Source: Pseudomonas fluorescens
Lineage (GTDB): Bacteria > Pseudomonadota > Gammaproteobacteria > Pseudomonadales > Pseudomonadaceae
Reading direction: 5' to 3'
Length of the DNA: 64,000 nt
Assembly (NCBI RefSeq): GCF_902498065.1
Contig: NZ_CABVIR010000011.1
Coordinates: 1 to 64,000 of the forward strand
The notes beneath the pieces are model-generated. The model did not search any database, was not told the origin of the DNA, and was given only the letters and a program-made list of their open reading frames with translations. Numbering within the stretch: position 1 is the stretch's first letter; every line of letters begins with the position of its first letter. Shown here one piece after another: positions 33,739 to 42,536 of this stretch. The position numbers and the translations under genes were made by a program.

Positions 33739-35460
33739 TTATCGTTGCACGGAGGTGGGTTCCGCGCTTGCGGCGGCCTGTTGCGTATTTTGCAGCTTGG
33801 CCCAGACCTGTTTCAGCGGTCCGTACATGGCCAGTTCGCCATTGTTCAGCACCAGCAGCTTGTCGACATGGGCCAGGACACTGGGGCGGTGCGTAATCAC
33901 GAACACCGTGGCACCACTTTGCTTGAGCTTGTGCAGGGACTGGGCAAGCATTTTTTCGCCGACGTCATCGAGGTTGGAGTTGGGCTCGTCAAGCACCACC
34001 AGCCGTGGCTCGCGGTACACGGCGCGGGCCAGCCCGATTCGCTGGCGTTGACCACCGGACAGGCCGCCACCATTGGCACCGATCACGGTGTCGTAACCAT
34101 CGGGCAATTGCAGTACCAGTTCATGCACGCCGGCCATACGTGCTGCCGCCACGACGGCTTCGGCATCCAGTTCGGAAAAACGCGAAATGTTCTCGCTGAT
34201 GGTGCCTTCGAACAGTTCTATGTCCTGGGGCAGGTAACCGATGTGCGGACCCAACTCGTCCCGCCGCCATTGTGTGATGTCCGCTCCGTCCAGCCGTACG
34301 CTGCCGGCCAGGGGCGGCCAGATACCCAGCAGGGCTCTGGCCAGGGTGGACTTGCCAGAGCCACTAGGGCCGATGATGCCCACCGATTCGCCCACTGCCA
34401 CATCAAAGGTCAGGCCACGGATGATCGCTTTGCGGCTTTCGGGCGGCGCCACCGACAGGTTCTCCACGCTCACCCTCCCTTGTGGCGCCGGAAGTGACAT
34501 GCGCTGAGGTTCGGCGGCGATTTTTTCCAGGAGTTCATGCAGGCGTCCGTATTGCGAGCGCGCGCCAATAAAACCCTTCCAGGCGCCGATCAACTGGTCG
34601 ATGGGCGCGAGTGCCCGGCCCAGCAGGATCGAGCCGGCGATCATCAAGCCTGAGGAAATCTCGTGCTGGATAGCCAGATAGGCGCCGAGGCCCAGCACCA
34701 GTGACTGGACGATCTGGCGGAAAGTCTTGGAAATCGCCGAGATCGCGCCCGCTCGATCACTGGCCTGACTTTGCAAGGACAGCACCTTGTGGACTCGAGC
34801 GCTCCAGCGCTGGCGCAAATGCCCAAGCATGCCCATGGATTGGACGACTTCGGCGTTGCGCAGGCTTTTGTTGGTGAACGCGGTGGCGCCCATGTGTTCA
34901 CGGTTGGCGGCATGCAGCGGACTGTTGGTGAGCTTGTCGTTGATGTACGCCAGCCCTACAAGCAGCAGGGCGCTGATCACGCCCATCCAGCCGTACCAGG
35001 GATGGAAAATGAACATCACCGCCAGGTAAATGGGAATCCATGGTGTATCGAAGAAGGCGAACAGGCCGTTGCCGGTAAGGAACTGACGCAGGCTGCTCAG
35101 ATCGCTCAGCGGTTGTGCCGAGGCGTTCATGCCCCCGGTGTTGAGTGCCTGCTTGAAGCTGGCATCAAACAGGCGCTGGCCGAGCAGGGTTTCAAGGCGT
35201 GTGCTAATGCGCACCATGATCCGTGAACGCACCCATTCCAGGCCGCCGAGCGTGATCATCAGCAGCAGCATGATCAGGGTCAGCATCAGCAGAGTCGACA
35301 GGCTGCCGCTGCCCACCGCGCGGTCATAGACCTGAAGCATGTAGAAAGAGGGAACCAGCATCAGCAAATTGACGAAGAAGCTGAAGAAACCGACTGAAAG
35401 AAAGCTGCCTTTGCAAACGGCTAGGGCATTTTCCAGTTCGGTCCTGGGAGGGGCTGACAT
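33739..35460 (-). CDS. Type I secretion ABC transporter (PrtD/AprD type)
   Basis: A 573-residue exporter with fused membrane and ATPase domains. About five or six TM segments lie within 20-300 (for example FFSFFVNLLMLVPSFYMLQV). The ATPase has Walker A GPSGSGKSTLARAL (~365), signature LSGGQRQRIGLARAVY, Walker B LVVLDEPNSNLD and the His switch in VITHRPSVL. There is no N-terminal C39 peptidase or C39-like domain, which places it with exporters of serralysin and other RTX proteins with a C-terminal signal. It is divergent from the RTX gene, its presumed substrate. Confidence 0.94.
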   Translation of the reverse strand: MSAPPRTELENALAVCKGSFLSVGFFSFFVNLLMLVPSFYMLQVYDRAVGSGSLSTLLMLTLIMLLLMITLGGLEWVRSRIMVRISTRLETLLGQRLFDASFKQALNTGGMNASAQPLSDLSSLRQFLTGNGLFAFFDTPWIPIYLAVMFIFHPWYGWMGVISALLLVGLAYINDKLTNSPLHAANREHMGATAFTNKSLRNAEVVQSMGMLGHLRQRWSARVHKVLSLQSQASDRAGAISAISKTFRQIVQSLVLGLGAYLAIQHEISSGLMIAGSILLGRALAPIDQLIGAWKGFIGARSQYGRLHELLEKIAAEPQRMSLPAPQGRVSVENLSVAPPESRKAIIRGLTFDVAVGESVGIIGPSGSGKSTLARALLGIWPPLAGSVRLDGADITQWRRDELGPHIGYLPQDIELFEGTISENISRFSELDAEAVVAAARMAGVHELVLQLPDGYDTVIGANGGGLSGGQRQRIGLARAVYREPRLVVLDEPNSNLDDVGEKMLAQSLHKLKQSGATVFVITHRPSVLAHVDKLLVLNNGELAMYGPLKQVWAKLQNTQQAAASAEPTSVQR

Positions 35461-36147
35461 AGTCCATTACCTGAGGCCCGCGTAAGCGAGCCGTAAAAAT
35501 TCGTTATCCGCGAAGGTGCAGACGGACCTTCGTGGCGGGAAAAATGTGTACCTTTTACAGCTTTCAGGGTCAGCTTTCAGGGTATGCGACCTAGCCGCTG
35601 TAAAGATCGAAACCAATATTGTGCGTTCACGCTTGAATCGGTGATGCAATCTTCCGCCTCGAAGATCAAAACATCACGATCTGCACTGCCAGTTGTATGA
35701 CCACTCTTGATGGTCGCCATTTTTTGCTTTTTTAATGGAAGGCGCATAAACAATCGTGAGTTAAAACGGCATTTCAGTGCAGGGCCAAACATTGAAGAAA
35801 CACTGAAAACAACCTTTTTTGGTGCTATACAGCGCTGTGTTTTATCGAGTCGTTTTTTGGGAGAACAATAATCCCGACAAGGAAAAACATTTTCCGCTGC
35901 GGGCAGACCAGCGCTCCGGCGCGGCGAGCATATCTGCTTGCCGAGAAAAAAAATACATGCTCAGTGAAAAGCATATAGCAATAGGAAATGGCTAATTGCC
36001 ATTAGCTTGCCGCCTTGCTATAACGCTGTAATTTTAGCAGTCGCCATAAACTGTCAATTCGCGCTCCCGCGAACCTGGCAGTGGTCATCACACCCCCATA
36101 CAACGCCACGGCTAAAACGCCGCATTTCGCTATGCAAGGAAAGGATT
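35461..36147. promoter_or_regulatory. Divergent promoter region between T1SS operon and RTX gene
   Basis: A 687-base A+T-rich region. On the plus strand, TTGCCA (35996-36001), a 17-base spacer and TATAAC (36019-36024) form a good sigma-70 promoter for the RTX gene, giving a leader of ~115 bases. The palindrome GCTAAT-TGCC-ATTAGC (35991-36006) overlaps the -35 element and is a candidate operator. AATAGGAAAT (35980-35989) resembles the TAGGAA half-site before the BvgA-like regulator. Nothing else was identified between 35461 and 35980, and no promoter could be assigned to the T1SS operon. Confidence 0.55.
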
Positions 36148-39100
36148 ATGAGCACTCCGACCCAGGTCCCAGGAAATCAAACGGATTATAGTTTCAGTGA
36201 CGACGGTGAAAACATCGTAGTAACGGACAACGAAGGAAGTGTTATCCATAGTGTCGGCGGCGACAGCGGTGAGCGGGTTCTGGAATTTACCGATGGCAGC
36301 ACGCTGACGGCTACTCGTGAAATCGAAACGAAAACGGCGGGCAACGGTGCCGAAAGCCCGAATGTGACGGCGCTCAGCGACGGTGGTTATGTCATTACCT
36401 GGGCGTTGAGTAACGACAACTTTGAAGGCATCGTGGTCAAGCGTTACACGGCCGATGGCGAGATGTTGCAACGCACCAACATTCCAACGCCGGACGCGGA
36501 TGATCCTTCCGTCACTGCGCTGGCCAATGGTCAGTTCATTCTGTCCTGGACTTCGGAAAACGAAGCCACTCACGTCTCGACCGTTTACACACAGTCGTTC
36601 GGCACCAATGGCGTCGCCAGTGGCAATGCCGTAAAAGTTGCGAGCGCCGCCTTCGAGCTGGAGGATGCACAAGTCACGGTACTGGCCAACAACAAGTACA
36701 TCGTGACCTGGGGTGAGACCCATGAACATGTATCGGGTAACGATCTGCTCGACCTTTCCGATATCAAGGCCGTCGTTTACACCAATGGTAAGCCGGGCGC
36801 CGTGCAAACCCTGACCAAGGGCAACGAAGCCCTGGGCGAAGCCGACGATATCACGGTGCTGCCAACGGGCGATGGCGGGTACTGGCTGACCTATACCACC
36901 CAGCATTTTTCCGTGGATAACCAGACATTCGACTCCAAGTTCCAGATCAGCCGGATTGACGCCAACGGCAAGGTCGTCGCGGATTCGGCGAAGACCCTGG
37001 ACAGCTTGGTCAGCAGCGACGGATACGACTCTTACTTCGATATCACTCCCGTCACCGACGGTTATGTACTCAGCCGTGTCGATCAAGGCTCGGGCGGTAT
37101 GGATCAGGTGATCATCACCCAGCTCTACGACAAGAATTTCTCCCCTGTGGGAGACCCGGTTGAAGTCGGCAGCAACCTCTCGATCAACGGCGCGGCAATC
37201 ACTTCGCTGCCGGACGGTGGTTATGTCCTGGCCTGGAACGAATTCGCCCAGGGTAGCGGCGGTGTTTTCATCCAGCGCTTCGCTGCCGACGGCACCAAGA
37301 CCGATCTCTCGCCGGTGCGGGTGGCCACCGCCGATGCTGACGAACAACTGCGGGATGCCCCGGTGGTCACCGTGCGTACTTCGGGTACCGTCGTGGTCAG
37401 TTGGGAAAGCGCCAAAGCCGGAAGCGGCACTGAAGTCCACATACAAAAAGTCACTGCCGGTAACCTGCTGGTGGGCTCCAGCACCACGGTGATCAGCGGC
37501 GATGAAAACGACAATACCTTGAACTGGACGGGTACCGACGACGTCACCCTCAACGGTGGCGGGGGTGAAGATACCGCCGGTTTGTCTGGCCAGTCCGGTT
37601 ACAGTTTTACTCAGGACAGCCAGGGCAATGTAGTGGTGCATGGCACGCAGGACACAACGCTGGTCGGCATTGAACAAGTAGTCTTGGGCGACGGCACGAC
37701 CGTTGGCATCAACGATGGCAAGTTTGACAACGAAGCCGGCAGTGTGGTCTCCATGGAACCCGCTTCCACGCTGCTGAGCGATGGCAACTATGTGGTGGTC
37801 TGGGAGGAAGCCGGGCAGCTTCATCTGCAGAAGTTCGATCAGAACCATGCAGTGCTCAGCGACCATCTGCTGGAAGGCATCAACGGCCGTAATCCGGTGA
37901 TTGCCGCAGACAACGTTGGCGGTTTCGTGGTCGGCTGGACCACTGACGGCAACAAGCTCGAGGTCCAGGCGTTCAACGCTGAAGGTGTCGCCACCGGTTC
38001 CCTGATCAGCCTGTCGCCGGAAGACAGCGACGAACCCAATGTTCACTTCGAGGACATCGCGGTTACCGTTCTGGCCAATGGCAACTATGTGGTGACTTGG
38101 GCAGAGGAGATGAATGGCTCCAGCGGCTCAAGCAATTCGCTGTTCTACGCTTCCGAACTGTTCATGCAGATGTTCAACCGCGACGACCATACGCCGATCG
38201 GCGGAATGGTCAAGGTCGATACCAAAGTCAAGGACGCCTCGATCTTCGCCGGAGAGCCGAGCATCACCAATCTGAAAGATGGCGGCTTCGTCATCGTCTG
38301 GGAGCGCGAAACCAAAGCCGCGGGTGACGTCGATATCTACATGCAGCGCTTCAACGCCAACGGTCAAAAAGTCGGCGATGGCAGTGCAGCACCCGTCAAT
38401 ACCAGCAAGGCCGGCGATCAGTATGGGGTGGAAGTTGCCACGCTCGAAGACGGCAGTCTGGTGTTGACCTGGGTCAGCGTCACGATGAAAAACGGCGAGC
38501 CGGTCACCGGTAACGTCTACATGCAGCGGTACAACGACAAAGGGGTAAAACTGGGCGGCGAAACGCTGGTCAATACGCCCACTTCGGAAATTCAGGGCGA
38601 GCCGGCGATCACGGCACTGAAAGGTGGCGGCTATGTCATCAGTTGGGCCACTTCCGATGAAGCCGCGCACTCGGCAGACGCCAACCTGTACGCGCAGGTC
38701 TACGACAAAAACGGCGTCAAAGTCGGCAATCAGTTGCTGCTCACCAGCAATGAGAACGACATGTTCCCGGTGGTCAATGCCACCCAGGACGGCGGCTTCG
38801 TGATCACGTGGGAAGTGTTGTCGTCGGATAACCAGATCGGCGATATCCATAGCCAGCGCTTTGATGCGAACGGCAACTCCACAACGCTCACTGGCGATGC
38901 CAATGACAACACCTTGATCTGGAGCGGTTCGGGGTCGGCCATCCTCAAAGGTGAAGATGGCAATGACACGCTGACCGGCGGTGCCGGTAACGACAGCCTC
39001 GACGGTGGAAACGGCAACGACATCCTGAATGGTGGTGCCGGGGCAGATGCCTTGAAGGGTGGTGCGGGTGACGACACCTACGTGGTCGATAACCTCAAGG

Positions 39101-42100
39101 ACTTGATCATTGAGGGAGCCAGCGAAGGTGTCGATTCGGTGCAGTCCTCGATTACCTGGACCCTGGGCGACAACCTGGAAAACCTGACCCTGACCGGCAC
39201 CGCCGCGATCAATGGCAACGGTAACGGGCTGTACAACGTCATCACTGGCAACAGCGGCAAAAACATCCTCAGTGGCGGCGCCGGCAATGACACCCTCGAC
39301 GGTGGCGCGGGTGTGGATTCGCTGATTGGTGGCACTGGCAACGACACCTACGTCGTTGACCTGGTCACCAGCGGTGTCGGTGCCAAAGCCATCGCCGTAC
39401 TGCAAGACACCATCACCGAGAAGGCCGGTGAAGGTGATCACGACATCCTGAAATTGCGCGGCGATTCGCTGATCAACTTCAGCGGTACCGCTGCCGTGAC
39501 CCTGGGTCTCAACCTCGAAGACCTCGATGCTTCCGCGACCGGCTCGCTGGCAATCAACCTGACCGGTAACACCACCAACAACACCATCACCGGCAACGAC
39601 GGCAACAACGTCCTCAGTGGTGGTGCCGGCATCGATACCCTGATCGGCGGAAAAGGCAACGACACCTACGTCCTCGACAGGGCGGAAGAGCTGGCGTTTG
39701 TATCGGAAGCAGCGGATGAAGGTAACGACACCCTGCAAATCGCTTACAATGTGCCCAGGACTGAAGTCCAGAGCATCAATCTGAGCAGCGGCAACCTGCA
39801 GAACTTCGAAAACATCACCGTCACCGGTACCGGGCTGTTCAATCTGATCGGCAACGACTTGGGCAACAAACTGACCGGCAACGCGGCGCGCAACGAAATC
39901 ACCGGCGGTGCCGGCAATGACCTGCTCGACGGCAAAAACGGCGGCGACCTGTTGATCGGTGGCAGCGGCGATGACACCTACGTGATTTACAGCAACAAGG
40001 ACGTGGTGGTCGAAGCTGCCGATGGTGGCAACGACACCGTGCGTGTTGCCTCTTACACCGGCAACAGCTACACCTTGGGCGACAACATCGAAAACGCCAT
40101 CATCGACTCCCTGGCGGCGATCAACCTCGTCGGCAACGAGCTGGATAACACCCTGACCGGTAACGCCGCCAACAACGTCCTGAACGGCGGTGCTGGTGTG
40201 GACACTCTGATCGGTGGCAAGGGCAACGACACCTACGTCGTCGACAATGAAGACGACAGCGTCGTCGAACTGCTCAACGAAGGCGTCGATACCGTCAGCG
40301 CGTCGGTCAACTACATCCTGGCAGCCAACGTCGAGAACCTGATCCTGACCGGATCGGCTATCAAAGGCACCGGCAACGGGCTGAAAAACATCATCACCGG
40401 CAACGACGAGGCCAACCTGATCGATGGCGGCGCGGGTGCGGACACCCTGATCGGTGGCAAAGGCAACGATACCTACGTCGTTGACCTGGTCAGCAGCGGT
40501 GTCGGTTCCAAAGCCATCGCCGTACTGGAAGACACCATCACCGAGAAGGCCGGTGAAGGTGATCACGACATCCTGAAATTGCGCGGCGATTCGCTGATCA
40601 ACTTCAGCGGTACCGCTGCCGTGACCCTGGGTCTCAACCTCGAAGACCTCGATGCTTCCGCGACCGGCTCGCTGGCAATCAACCTGACCGGTAACACCAC
40701 CAACAACACCATCACCGGCAACGACGGCAACAACGTCCTCAGTGGTGGTGCCGGCATCGATACCCTGATCGGCGGAAAAGGCAACGACACCTACGTCCTC
40801 GACAGGGCGGAAGAGCTGGCGTTTGTATCGGAAGCAGCGGATGAAGGTAACGACACCCTGCAAATCGCTTACAATGTGCCCAGGACTGAAGTCCAGAGCA
40901 TCAATCTGAGCAGCGGCAACCTGCAGAACTTCGAAAACATCACCGTCACCGGTACCGGGCTGTTCAATCTGATCGGCAACGACTTGGGCAACAAACTGAC
41001 CGGCAACGCGGCGCGCAACGAAATCACCGGCGGTGCCGGCAATGACCTGCTCGACGGCAAAAACGGCGGCGACCTGTTGATCGGTGGCAGCGGCGATGAC
41101 ACCTACGTGATTTACAGCAACAAGGACGTGGTGGTCGAAGCTGCCGATGGTGGCAACGACACCGTGCGTGTTGCCTCTTACACCGGCAACAGCTACACCT
41201 TGGGCGACAACATCGAAAACGCCATCATCGACTCCCTGGCGGCGATCAACCTCGTCGGCAACGAGCTGGATAACACCCTGACCGGTAACGCCGCCAACAA
41301 CGTCCTGAACGGCGGTGCTGGTGTGGACACTCTGATCGGTGGCAAGGGCAACGACACCTACGTCGTCGACAATGAAGACGACAGCGTCGTCGAACTGCTC
41401 AACGAAGGCGTCGATACCGTCAGCGCGTCGGTCAACTACATCCTGGCAGCCAACGTCGAGAACCTGATCCTGACCGGGTCGGCTATCGAAGGCACCGGCA
41501 ACGGGCTGAAAAACATCATCACCGGCAACGACGAGGCCAACCTGATCGATGGCGGCGCGGGTGCGGACACCTTGATCGGCGGCAAAGGCAACGACACCTA
41601 CGTCGTTGACCTGGTCACCAGCGGTGTCGGTGCCAAGGCTACTGTGGTACTGGAAGACACCATCATCGAGAAAGCCGGTGAAGGCGATCTGGACCGCGTG
41701 ATACTGCGTATGGACAGTGAAGAGATCGCAGCCTTCCAAGGCACCGCTTCCGTCACCCTGGGCGCCAATCTGGAATGGCTCGATGCGCGGGAAACCGGGA
41801 CGCTGAACCTCACTCTGAACGGTAACGCTGCCAACAACCTAATCTTTGGCAATGCCGGCAACAACACCCTCAACGGAGGTGCGGGAGACGACAATCTCTA
41901 TGCCGGCGTGGGTGGCATCAATATTCTGAACGGCGGGACCGGCACCGACCATTTGATGGGCAACACCGGCGTCGACATCTTCAAGTTCAATGCCCTCAAC
42001 GAAATGGGTTTGGGTACCACGCAAGATGAAATCTACGAGTTCACCACAGATGCCGTTAAGCCGGGGGGCGGCGACAAGCTCGACTTCTCGGCACTCAAGG

Positions 42101-42288
42101 GCTACAAGTTTGTGGGCGAAGCGGACGATTTCACCGGTGCGGCCAAAGAACTTCGTTACGAAACCGGCTCGGACGAGCAAGGCAGCTATGTGGTGCTTTA
42201 CGGCAATAGCAACACCGACCACACGGCTGATTTCTCGATCAAGCTGATGGGCGTCACTGCGTTGACCGCGGCGGACCTGTTGCTCTAA
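36148..42288 (+). CDS. Large RTX calcium-binding protein, putative T1SS substrate with two seven-repeat N-terminal blocks
   Basis: A 2,046-residue protein without an N-terminal signal peptide. The start ATG 36148 follows AAGGAAAGG. Residues ~60-450 and ~530-910 each contain seven repeats of the pattern DGGYVxTW...IYxQRFDxNG, spaced 45-67 residues apart, probably two seven-bladed propellers. Each block is followed by a GDxNDNTL stretch. From ~915 the protein is RTX: GGAGNDxLDGGxGxD nonamers alternate with NDTYVVDN-type segments. Residues 1070-1444 and 1445-1819 are near-identical copies. The C terminus (TGVDIFKFNALNEMG ... ADFSIKLMGV ... LTAADLLL) looks like a serralysin-type C-terminal secretion domain ending in hydrophobic residues. 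No protease, lipase or acylation motif was found, so an adhesive or matrix role is more likely than a toxin. The divergent T1SS should export it. Confidence 0.9.
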   Translation: MSTPTQVPGNQTDYSFSDDGENIVVTDNEGSVIHSVGGDSGERVLEFTDGSTLTATREIETKTAGNGAESPNVTALSDGGYVITWALSNDNFEGIVVKRYTADGEMLQRTNIPTPDADDPSVTALANGQFILSWTSENEATHVSTVYTQSFGTNGVASGNAVKVASAAFELEDAQVTVLANNKYIVTWGETHEHVSGNDLLDLSDIKAVVYTNGKPGAVQTLTKGNEALGEADDITVLPTGDGGYWLTYTTQHFSVDNQTFDSKFQISRIDANGKVVADSAKTLDSLVSSDGYDSYFDITPVTDGYVLSRVDQGSGGMDQVIITQLYDKNFSPVGDPVEVGSNLSINGAAITSLPDGGYVLAWNEFAQGSGGVFIQRFAADGTKTDLSPVRVATADADEQLRDAPVVTVRTSGTVVVSWESAKAGSGTEVHIQKVTAGNLLVGSSTTVISGDENDNTLNWTGTDDVTLNGGGGEDTAGLSGQSGYSFTQDSQGNVVVHGTQDTTLVGIEQVVLGDGTTVGINDGKFDNEAGSVVSMEPASTLLSDGNYVVVWEEAGQLHLQKFDQNHAVLSDHLLEGINGRNPVIAADNVGGFVVGWTTDGNKLEVQAFNAEGVATGSLISLSPEDSDEPNVHFEDIAVTVLANGNYVVTWAEEMNGSSGSSNSLFYASELFMQMFNRDDHTPIGGMVKVDTKVKDASIFAGEPSITNLKDGGFVIVWERETKAAGDVDIYMQRFNANGQKVGDGSAAPVNTSKAGDQYGVEVATLEDGSLVLTWVSVTMKNGEPVTGNVYMQRYNDKGVKLGGETLVNTPTSEIQGEPAITALKGGGYVISWATSDEAAHSADANLYAQVYDKNGVKVGNQLLLTSNENDMFPVVNATQDGGFVITWEVLSSDNQIGDIHSQRFDANGNSTTLTGDANDNTLIWSGSGSAILKGEDGNDTLTGGAGNDSLDGGNGNDILNGGAGADALKGGAGDDTYVVDNLKDLIIEGASEGVDSVQSSITWTLGDNLENLTLTGTAAINGNGNGLYNVITGNSGKNILSGGAGNDTLDGGAGVDSLIGGTGNDTYVVDLVTSGVGAKAIAVLQDTITEKAGEGDHDILKLRGDSLINFSGTAAVTLGLNLEDLDASATGSLAINLTGNTTNNTITGNDGNNVLSGGAGIDTLIGGKGNDTYVLDRAEELAFVSEAADEGNDTLQIAYNVPRTEVQSINLSSGNLQNFENITVTGTGLFNLIGNDLGNKLTGNAARNEITGGAGNDLLDGKNGGDLLIGGSGDDTYVIYSNKDVVVEAADGGNDTVRVASYTGNSYTLGDNIENAIIDSLAAINLVGNELDNTLTGNAANNVLNGGAGVDTLIGGKGNDTYVVDNEDDSVVELLNEGVDTVSASVNYILAANVENLILTGSAIKGTGNGLKNIITGNDEANLIDGGAGADTLIGGKGNDTYVVDLVSSGVGSKAIAVLEDTITEKAGEGDHDILKLRGDSLINFSGTAAVTLGLNLEDLDASATGSLAINLTGNTTNNTITGNDGNNVLSGGAGIDTLIGGKGNDTYVLDRAEELAFVSEAADEGNDTLQIAYNVPRTEVQSINLSSGNLQNFENITVTGTGLFNLIGNDLGNKLTGNAARNEITGGAGNDLLDGKNGGDLLIGGSGDDTYVIYSNKDVVVEAADGGNDTVRVASYTGNSYTLGDNIENAIIDSLAAINLVGNELDNTLTGNAANNVLNGGAGVDTLIGGKGNDTYVVDNEDDSVVELLNEGVDTVSASVNYILAANVENLILTGSAIEGTGNGLKNIITGNDEANLIDGGAGADTLIGGKGNDTYVVDLVTSGVGAKATVVLEDTIIEKAGEGDLDRVILRMDSEEIAAFQGTASVTLGANLEWLDARETGTLNLTLNGNAANNLIFGNAGNNTLNGGAGDDNLYAGVGGINILNGGTGTDHLMGNTGVDIFKFNALNEMGLGTTQDEIYEFTTDAVKPGGGDKLDFSALKGYKFVGEADDFTGAAKELRYETGSDEQGSYVVLYGNSNTDHTADFSIKLMGVTALTAADLLL
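39355..41604 (+). repeat. In-frame tandem duplication, 1,125 bp x 2, within the RTX gene
   Basis: 39355-40479 and 40480-41604 are almost identical at DNA level. The few changes I see include LVTSGVGAKA to LVSSGVGSKA, LQDT to LEDT and SAIKGTG to SAIEGTG in the protein. A third, diverged copy starts at 41605 in the same register. The unit is 375 codons, so the frame is kept. Confidence 0.95.
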
Positions 42289-42440
42289 GCCAGGGCTGTC
42301 AAGAATGACGGCGGCGCCGATGCGCTGCCGGCCATTCGATAATTGGAAACCCTCCAACCCGGTAATCTGGAGATTGAAATCGCCAAACGAATTAAATAAG
42401 TGTCTAGTCCTGAAATAGGTTTACCCCTGTTTCACCCTAA

Positions 42441-42468
42441 CGCCCGATGCATCGCATCGGGCGTTTTT
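42441..42468 (+). terminator. Rho-independent terminator after the RTX gene
   Basis: CGCCCGATG (42441-42449) pairs with CATCGGGCG (42455-42463), followed by TTTTT (42464-42468). It lies 150 bases after the RTX stop, before the convergent dgt gene. I see nothing else in 42289-42440. Confidence 0.92.
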
Positions 42469-42536
42469 CATTCAAAAACAGGTGGGACGCTGATCAACCA
42501 TTTCACGCCGCGGAATGGCTGATCAAGCTGCTCTCA

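Noticed and set aside
39000..41600. CRISPR-like regular repeats
   Set aside because: The repeats are in-frame GGxGxD coding nonamers and a large tandem duplication, not short direct repeats separated by unique spacers.
38128..41739. A 1,203-residue open frame on the minus strand within the RTX gene
   Set aside because: It is antisense to a highly repetitive G+C-rich coding sequence; the RTX frame has a ribosome site, domain motifs and secretion signal, while the antisense protein has no recognisable domain.
36148..42288. RTX protein as a serralysin-type protease or lipase
   Set aside because: I found no HExxHxxGxxH zinc site and no GxSxG lipase motif; only the C-terminal domain resembles that of serralysins.
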